This document shows, in pieces, positions 11,001 to 20,000 of a DNA stretch of 22,646 nucleotides (the first letter of the stretch is position 1; each line of letters opens with the position of its first letter). Both the position numbers and the translations under genes were made by a program. A model generated the notes under the pieces. The model did not search any database, had not been told where the DNA came from, and saw nothing but the letters and a program-made list of their open reading frames with translations. The stretch is from the NCBI GenBank assembly GCA_013365365.1, contig JABVXU010000746.1, positions 1 to 22,646 of the forward strand. The letters run 5' to 3'. The stretch is from Cruorifilaria tuberocauda (Eukaryota; Nematoda; Chromadorea; Rhabditida; Onchocercidae).

Positions 11001-14000
11001 AATATATGAGTATATATAGGTATGAATATACATAAGTATCTATAAGTACATATATAAGTGATATAAGTACATATAAGTGTTATAAGTATACCTAACTATT
11101 ATGAGTATATTCAAGTATATATAAGTAAAAATATAAGTATACAAGTATAAATCATGGCGAGATTAAATGTGATAATGAGTACCTTCATAATTAACAGGTA
11201 GATTTATAACTGTAAGTAAAATTTTTTTAAACTTTTTCTATAACTGTAGTCGATAATTTAGGCTACTATTATAGATAAGAATAAGTAAGGATAGTATAGG
11301 AATGATATCGATGATAATGAGTGATAATAATGATTGTATCATATGCTTTAAAATTTCTCGATGTTAGAATGATGAAGCATTTATTGATTACACCAATGAT
11401 TGTAGAACCTGGAAATGGAAGAAGAAGCTGATGCTCATTATTTCATGCTTAAAACAGTGAAATTTTTATGTCTTCATTGTGAATCGTTATTGAATGCTCG
11501 TCGTGAACACCGCGGATATTTAATTTGGGCACAAGAAAATTTACTAATACCTAAACTATGGACATTACTTCGTCCCGATCGTTCACAGGTAATGAATAAT
11601 CTTTTAAATTTACTTACTTGGAAACTTTTACTGAAAAAATTTAAATTTATCAATTTACTAAATTTACTAAAATTAGAAATTTTAACCTTCATTTAAATTC
11701 CCCTCTAAATTTTTAAAAGTTATAATTAATTAATTAGTGAAAAATTCAAATTGAAATTTCAATTTTTTTTGTTTTACAAACCAATTAATTAATTTTTATA
11801 TTAATAAATAAGCTATTTTAGACATACTAAAATTGAATTTTTGATTTTTTTTCTTTTTTTTTCCAAAAAATTTTCGATGATAATTACTGATAATGATAAG
11901 TGATAAATGATAAATGATAAATGATAATTGATAATTGATAAAATTTTAGCTAGCAGAATTAGTAATTCCATTAATTATGCATTGTATAACATTACCGAGT
12001 GGTGAAGAAATGTTCTGGAAAGTGGTTAATTCACAATTTATCGATCAGCGATGGGAAAAACGATTTTCAGCCGGTTAATTAATTAATTAATTAATTAATG
12101 TTATTACAGCATTCTTACATTATACTGTAAATTACAGTATAGTTTCTGTTTTTTAGAAGAAAAAAATATTTTAGATTGAAAAATTTTTCGTTAATTAATG
12201 AATACTTCAGTTATTACTCATTTTTATTTAACCTATTTTAAATTCTTTTAATTATTAGCAAATTTTCAATTAACCTATAATTTAATTTTTCTTTTAAAAT
12301 TTTCTTTGCTTTTAAATAACTTTATTGCTTTTTACTTTTTTCAGTATCAGTAAAAAGTATTAGTTAGTTGATACTTTATCTAAGTTTTCCTTTTGTTTCC
12401 AAATTTTTTCTAAATTACCAAAGTATTGCAGTAGAACGATCAAGTGTGCTTCTTCAATTAGCTAACGCCTTACCGGTTAATTCAAATAAAGTAATTCAAA
12501 CTAGCCTAAGTTGTTGTATCACACATCTGATCGCATCAATTGATGATCCAAATGTTGCCGTTGCTCAGCAAGCATTACTATCCATCCAACATATGCCCTC
12601 CGCTTCCTTGAAGGTTTTAATTAATTAATTAATTAATTATAAAATACAAAATTAACTAGAAATAGTTATCATCTGAATAAAAAAATAGACAAATTACTCA
12701 TTTTAATCGCTATCATTTAAATTATAAGTAATTTGTTCGAATAATTAATAAGTAAATATAAATATTTTTTCATGATAAGTAAATATTTCCCTTACTAATA
12801 TCAATTATTGCATAAAATATTAAATATTAAACTTATTTCCGCAAATTTTCCTCAATTAAAAAAATATCGAAAAATTTTTTCATTTAAATTTACTGATAAT
12901 TCTAATAGCTGTTGAATGATGGTAATGTTTTTTGATAAGGTTAAAATTGGTAAGTCTAAATTGATTAAGTTTATAAGATTGATTAAAATTGATAAGAAAT
13001 TGATGAGAAAAGGTTAAATTTTGAAATTTAAAATATATTTATATTTTACAATTTGTTTACAGTTAATGTGTCTTTGTTTGGAATCACAATTTGATAGTTC
13101 AATTTTGGATCGAGTATTGATTATTATTCGAATTCAACAGCTTACATCAATTCTACCGGATGAAGAAATTCTCACCTGTGATTTTTTCATTCAACGCTTT
13201 GAAAAACTTGCTGTCGAAGGTCAACTTCTTGTAAAGGATGGCGAATCGAACTTTATCCAGGGTTCATTTCTCGTATTTCTCATCTTATTGTATAAATCCT
13301 TCTTGAAAATGTGTTTATTTCGTTTAAGTCTTTTATTGATTGCTACTTAATAAAGCATTTTTTGGATTTGAGATATTTCAGATTATATCGTATCAATCAT
13401 TTTAATAATAATTTGGATTAGTTTATCATCGATATCTATCGATTAGATAGTTTATATCAATTAGCATCTTACCTTATTTCCCTATCTACTAAAATAAAAC
13501 ACACCTTGGAGCGAAAAATGATTTAATTGTTAATTAATTCTTCACTTTGAAATTTTCAAATTGGAATAATTGATTTTGAAAAACAAAAATAAAAATTTAC
13601 ATTTCAGATTTAAATCATTCAGATCAATCGAATGAATCATATCAACGAAAATTAACTCGTGCTCGTCAAATTATCGAGAATAGTTCAAATGCTCGATCAA
13701 TCGTTCGAACCTTACAAAATAATTCATTGTGGCATCAATTGAATGTAACAACATTTCCACAATCATGTATGTCATTATCATGAATTTTCTATAAAATAAA
13801 CAACTAACTAATTAATTAATTAATTTACGATGAAAATTTCTCATTAACTTTTTTAATTTTATAATACTGCCCTTTCACCTTTCATACTGCTATAAATTAT
13901 ATTTAAAATGTAAGTGAAATTGTAAACGAAATGAATTAAAGAATTCATCTAGGAAATTTAACTTAAACTCGAATTGTTAATTATGATTAATTAATAATTC

Positions 14001-17000
14001 TTAAAAATAGTTTAAACAAGCATATATGCAACGGATAATTTTTAGTTATCCGGAAAAACCACGTAAATTGCGGGAATGTAATAAAATTAGAAATAATATC
14101 AATGGATTTAAAAGAAACTAAATTAGAAAACTTTGCACTGCATTTACTCAAAATATCGTATCATTTATTTTAATTATTGTATTATTACTGTATTAATTAC
14201 AGTTTTGAAATATCATACTGTAATTATATATTTATCATATATTGACATCATTCAATATTAGATTTCAATCATTCTTATCAATTTCCTTTACATCAAATAA
14301 TCTTATTACCTAATTATCACTATTACTATCTTATTACTCTTATTACTTAATTATTAATATTACTATCTTATTACTCTTATTACTTAATTATTAATATTAC
14401 TATCTTATTACTCTTATTAATTAATTTGTCATTCAAAATGAAGAATTATAAGAATTCAATTCAATTTACATTCAGTAAATTTTTCCATAATATTAGGATA
14501 GGATAAAGATTATTCAAAAAAGTGCATTATTTTTATGATCAATAAATTTATACACACAAAATTATAAATTAATTTTAATATTATGGAAATAACGATAACT
14601 ATAATTTCTAAAAAAGAATTAAACGATTAAAATTTAAATTATTATTAAGCTTAATTACTTGTATAACTTAATTAACTAAAGGTAAAATTGTTGGTGAATT
14701 GAAATACGGTGAGATGAGAAGACGTACAAATGCTTTAATCAATGGTAAAAAGAAAATTCGTCATTTGGTAACAATTATTAAAATTATCACTGCTTTGAAA
14801 TTCTCCAAGCATTTGCAAACATTCACAAATGCTATCTCCTCAACTTTGGCTCGATCTACAAATAGTATGTCCATCTCAATCAGTATCATCCCTATCATAT
14901 CACTTATCACTTATCATAAATCCTTGAATGCACATCGTATAGTTTATCCAATCAATCAATGAATGATTGCACAATCATATTTATCCCATTTGCACTAATT
15001 TTATCCTAAAATTTAACCTATTATCATTTAAAATGTGATTGTAATAAAATTAAACAAAAAAAGGAAAATCATTGAAGTTTTATTTCAGAATTGGAATTTT
15101 CATTCCTGAATTAATCAATATTCATATCAATTTTTTATCTTAACTTTTACTTCAATCATTCTATCCCAAACATTCATTCCTATCTGATTACTTATTGTGT
15201 TTTTTGTATGATTTAATTTCACTTCCATGATAACTTCATTAAAAAAGTTTTTATTTTGATCAAAAAGAATTTTTAACGATAAGAAATAAAATTTGATTAA
15301 ATAATTTCGAATTAAAATTTACTTTCCATTTTATTTTTCAATAATCAATTACGATTAATTAATATTTAATAAGTAATCGATAGCAAACGAATTTGCCGTG
15401 TATTTTTAAAATATAAATCTAAATCAATTGTGCTCCATCATTTTGATAATTTTAATGCTAAACTTACCAATGAATTCAAACTTATCACTTATAATGTATT
15501 TCGTACCAAATGCACACACTTCCATTTTTTATGATAACATTTGATATTATCCCTTTGTATCTTTCCCCAAAACTTTTTTTGATAACAATTTTTTTTCAAT
15601 TTCAAAATTTTATTTTCAGCCGAAGAAATGCAAGAATCAATGCATTATTTCTCGCATAATAGTGGTATCTTTTATTATTTCAAATATTTAAATTTTAATT
15701 AATTTTCAATTATTTAAAATTTTATAAACATATATATCGTATTTGCTGATTTTTTTTCTCAAATATTTTTCAATCTTTTTTCATTGGCAATATTATCATA
15801 ATAAATATCTTAAACATTATGAAATCATGATAAGTTGGCAATCTTAAATGTCATGAAATCATAATAAATCTCATAAGCATAGTAAGCGTGAAATGGGATT
15901 TTTGATTATCATAACTGATAACATAACAGATAACATAATTGATAACATAATAATTGATGATGTAATGATAACATAATAATAATACTTGATAATATAATGA
16001 TAACATGATTGATAACATAATGGAAAAAGTTATGATTTGAAATTAGAAATTTGTTACAAATTTGATCAGTGGAAAATTTGAATATTTTAATTTCCAATTA
16101 GTTATGATTAAGTTTCAGGAAGTTTTTCACGTTCTGGAGAATTTACGGATGATGAGTCTTCATTAATGAATCGAGTTGCTGAGATTGATAACTTTGAACG
16201 ATATATCATTTACCTAACAGTTTCACTATTCATATCATTCCTCTGTAAAAGTAAGAAAAGTGGTGATGAAAAAGCAACAGCTAAGAAGCAAAGTTTACTT
16301 TTTCGACATTTCAATGCACTTATTGGTTACAGTAACTCTGAGAAGTGCTTTACCGTACCACCAAAGATACTACGGTTTGTTTATTATTTAGCTTCAATTT
16401 TCCTTACAGTAGCCAAGAACTTTGCAATTTATTGATCTAAAAGATTCTCTTATTGCTATGTAATTAAGTGCAAATAAGTTAGAATGAAATTTATTAATTG
16501 AATCAATTAAATTATACTGGCAAGTTGAATTAACTTAATATTATAAGTAAGTAAAGGAAAAATATATTTTTATTTAAATCAAGAAATATCGAAAAGTATT
16601 ATGGCTTCGCATTGAATCTTCTGATTAACTGGACTGATAACGTCGACCTTTCTGCATAGAAGTAAAACTTCTTTTTCCCTTTGATCCTTTTGGTTTTTGT
16701 TTGTAACATTGACATTCACGGCTTGGCTTCTTCTTTACGTGACCTCGATACTTCTTTTCGTATAGCGCTCTATTGTGAGAACCTTTGCAGTCTTGTGGCT
16801 ATTATCGAAACAGTTCAAGCAGGCCTCTAATTCCTTCAAGCGTTCGGTTCTTTGTTTTACTGTTGTGTAAACCGGACACTCATCATCCCAATGATCTTTA
16901 TTACAAAATGTCCAGGACATTTTTGATTTAATCCGTTTATCCTTTGATTTGGGAATTGACACCGCTAATGCTGAGGTTTCATTGGGGATAAGTCGAGAAA

Positions 17001-20000
17001 ATGGTTTTGACTTACTCTTTACTGGTTACTCTTAGCTGGTTCTTGACTCTTTATCGTATTCAAGGATTGATTTCTCATTACTTTTTCACTCCTCAGCAGT
17101 TTTCCGAGAAACTGTCCCAGCTTATTTACGGACCACGATTCCTGCTCCTTTTCTTGGTAAACTTTTTCTAGAATCCATATCGGCAGTCTGCCTTCTATTA
17201 TTATCTCAATGCACGATTGCTCTAAGTCCTCCCCAGAGCTTCCAGTTGTTGCAGTATTCTTCCGATACTTTCTACCGTCACTCTCCATTCCCGATCATTC
17301 TTTTTGATTGAATTTAATTCATTATAGAGTGACCTTTTTACTGTTTGTGATCGCCCAAATCTTTCGACAAGAACTGTTCTAATAACATTGTAATTTTCTG
17401 GGGTTATGTCATATTCCCTTGCAGCACCTCTCAAGCATGATATGAGATAATTCAACTTTTGAATTTCTGGAATATTTTGGAGATGATGTATCGCAGCCTC
17501 GAAGCTATCCCAAAATCCTCTCCAGAACTTTGGGTTACCGTCAAATATTGGTGACAGTAAATGAGGTAAATTCACTGTTTGTGATTTACTGATTGTACTG
17601 ATTCATTCTGTCGGGTCAGTACTCTTTTCGGCGCTTTTTTTCTAAGCTCGGAGGAGCAACTCTGAACCTTTTATATATATTTTAAAAGTTATTATAACTT
17701 CTTCGATTTCACTTATTAATCTTAAAATACCTGTTTCATCGTCCATCATTTGAGCATACTTCTCTTCTTCTTCTCGCCTTTTTTGCGGGGAAGAAATTTG
17801 TTGAATGTATCGCTTCCAATCTTCATCGGTCGTTTCGAGTGATTTCAGATATGATTCGAGGCGCAGCATTTTCTCCTCGATGATTCGTTTCCTTGTTTCG
17901 TACTGCTCTTGGATTTCTTCTGGAGTCATCGTTGGATCCATTTTTCCCAAATCTATTTTTTTTCTACTTCTTCCAGAAAGTTCAGCACTTTTTGTTTCAC
18001 CGGTTGAACAGCTTTAGCTATTACAAATGACATTCTCGGCTCTGTGGCACCAAAAAATTTTATCGTGGATTTTTTTTTGATTGGACTGAATTGGGGTTGA
18101 ATGTAAGGTTTCTTTGTGGACGAATTCGGGATTGGTAAGGTTGAAGTGCAAGAAGAATATAATAATTTATTCAAAGGGAGCAGTGATAAATAAAAAGAAC
18201 GGTAACTTTGGTAAAACTACAGAAAACTATGTGAGCTGTGGAATCTCTCTCTTTTTTAGGCATAGTTTTTTTATAGAGAAGCCTTTAAGGAGGAGATTTA
18301 ATCATATGCAGAATGGAAACGAGTGTTGTAAAAAAGAAGAATGTTGCAGGTGCATGAAGCATAAAAGAATTTAAGCTAAAAATTTGCATACGAATTGAAA
18401 ATCGAAGAATTTCCATAAAATAGTTTTTATACTGAGATATCTGATGCAAGTGCTAGAAAAATTGTTTTATACTTTTACAAATAATGAGTCAATAAAGATT
18501 TAAAAGTTAGAATTTAAAAATATATATAATTAAAAATCAATTTCGAGAAAATTCTTGACAAGAAATACTGGTTAATTTTAGGAAATCAGCAGTATGTAAT
18601 AGCTTTTTAAGTGGTTTACCGGAAATTTTGGATTCAAATTTGGTAGTAGCAAATCAGGTAAGAATATTAAAACATTGATGAAGTAAACGTATAATTATGT
18701 AAAACATTAAGCATTAATTAATTCTAAGCATTTTAACTAATATAAAATATTTTTGTATTAGCTAAAATTAATGGTACTAAAAAAAACTTTTTCAATAGCC
18801 ATTTCAATTCCATTTTATTAATAGCCAGGTATTGTTAAACTTTTTCATGTTAAGCAAAGGTCATTTAGCGGTCATTTTAGCCATCACTATACTATCTCCG
18901 CTTAAATTATAAATAAATTTTGTTGCAAAAGATTAATTCAAAAAAAAACAATTTGATGACAGATAATGATGCTTACCGTACAACTTCTACTTCATTTACC
19001 GTCACCTCAAAAATTAGCTAATGATCAAGCAGTGATGGAATATTCACTTATCTTATTGGACAGTAATGCTCGACATTTTTGGCTCAATTCAGTTATTCTT
19101 ATACTTTATAAGGTTTTTTTTAGTTTTTATAGTTATTTAAATTGTAATTTATTTGCATAGATAATGATGATTACGGTACAACTTTTAATACGTACTGTAG
19201 AAAATACATACTGTAGAAAAGTTGAAAATACGGTTGAAAAATCATTTTGCACGAATCAATGATTACTGTTCCTTTGTAAAATGTTCAATACTGTACTTTT
19301 GTAGAACACTTGGTTTGTTTAGTTAAAAACCGATAGATATTAAGTAATTAACTTAGAAATATAGTTTTATAAAAAAAATTTACAAATGACAATGTTTTAT
19401 TTACTTTTTTTTATTCACTATCTTACTCTTTAATCAATTAATTAATTACTTCATTGACTTATGCGATTTGAAATTTCTAATTTAATTTGTATTTACAAGT
19501 TTCTTAAAAAATTATTCATTTTGATTGTCATTTAACTCTCTGGTCTGAGATATCAGTACTGATATGATAATTTTATAGTATCGATACGATGCACCACCGC
19601 TTAGCGAATACTTACGAAAACTTATTTTAATGATTATCTGCACTCTTGAAATTGAGGTAATTTACTCAAATGCTATACATCTTACTCTATTTATTCCATT
19701 CTAATTACGATTTCTTGGTAGAAATTTTAAAAATTCTCGAATGATTCGTTTTTTTCTCTAATTTCTCACTCAATATTTTTCACAATTTGAATTTCATTGA
19801 AATAACTTAAGGTTCATAGTTGTAATATGAAAGCACTACCGGCAAAGATCGAGATAGATCCGTTATCAAGTTCAGATGAGGAAGACTTGGAAAGTGATTG
19901 TAGCACTGATAAGTTACATCGACCTGATCTATTCACAACTGTTCCATTCTCAAAATCCATTTCTGTCAATGATGTAAGTTCAAAAATTTGTGATAATATA

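Noticed and set aside
10610..11033. Minus-strand Tyr/Ile/Thr-rich frames
   Set aside because: They follow the large tandem repeat in intron 15 and have repeat-driven composition.
18035..18058. Minus-strand TGGTGCCACAGAGCC as a primer-binding site
   Set aside because: It begins with TGG upstream of gag as a PBS should, but no LTR end (CA) precedes it and I cannot match it to a tRNA 3' end.
18222..18276. AAAACTATG...CATAGTTTT as a terminal inverted repeat
   Set aside because: Arms are only about nine bases in AT-rich DNA with no matching structure at the other edge of the element.
17805..18374. Plus-strand frames over the GC-richer island
   Set aside because: They are antisense to the retroelement gag pieces and show no recognisable features.
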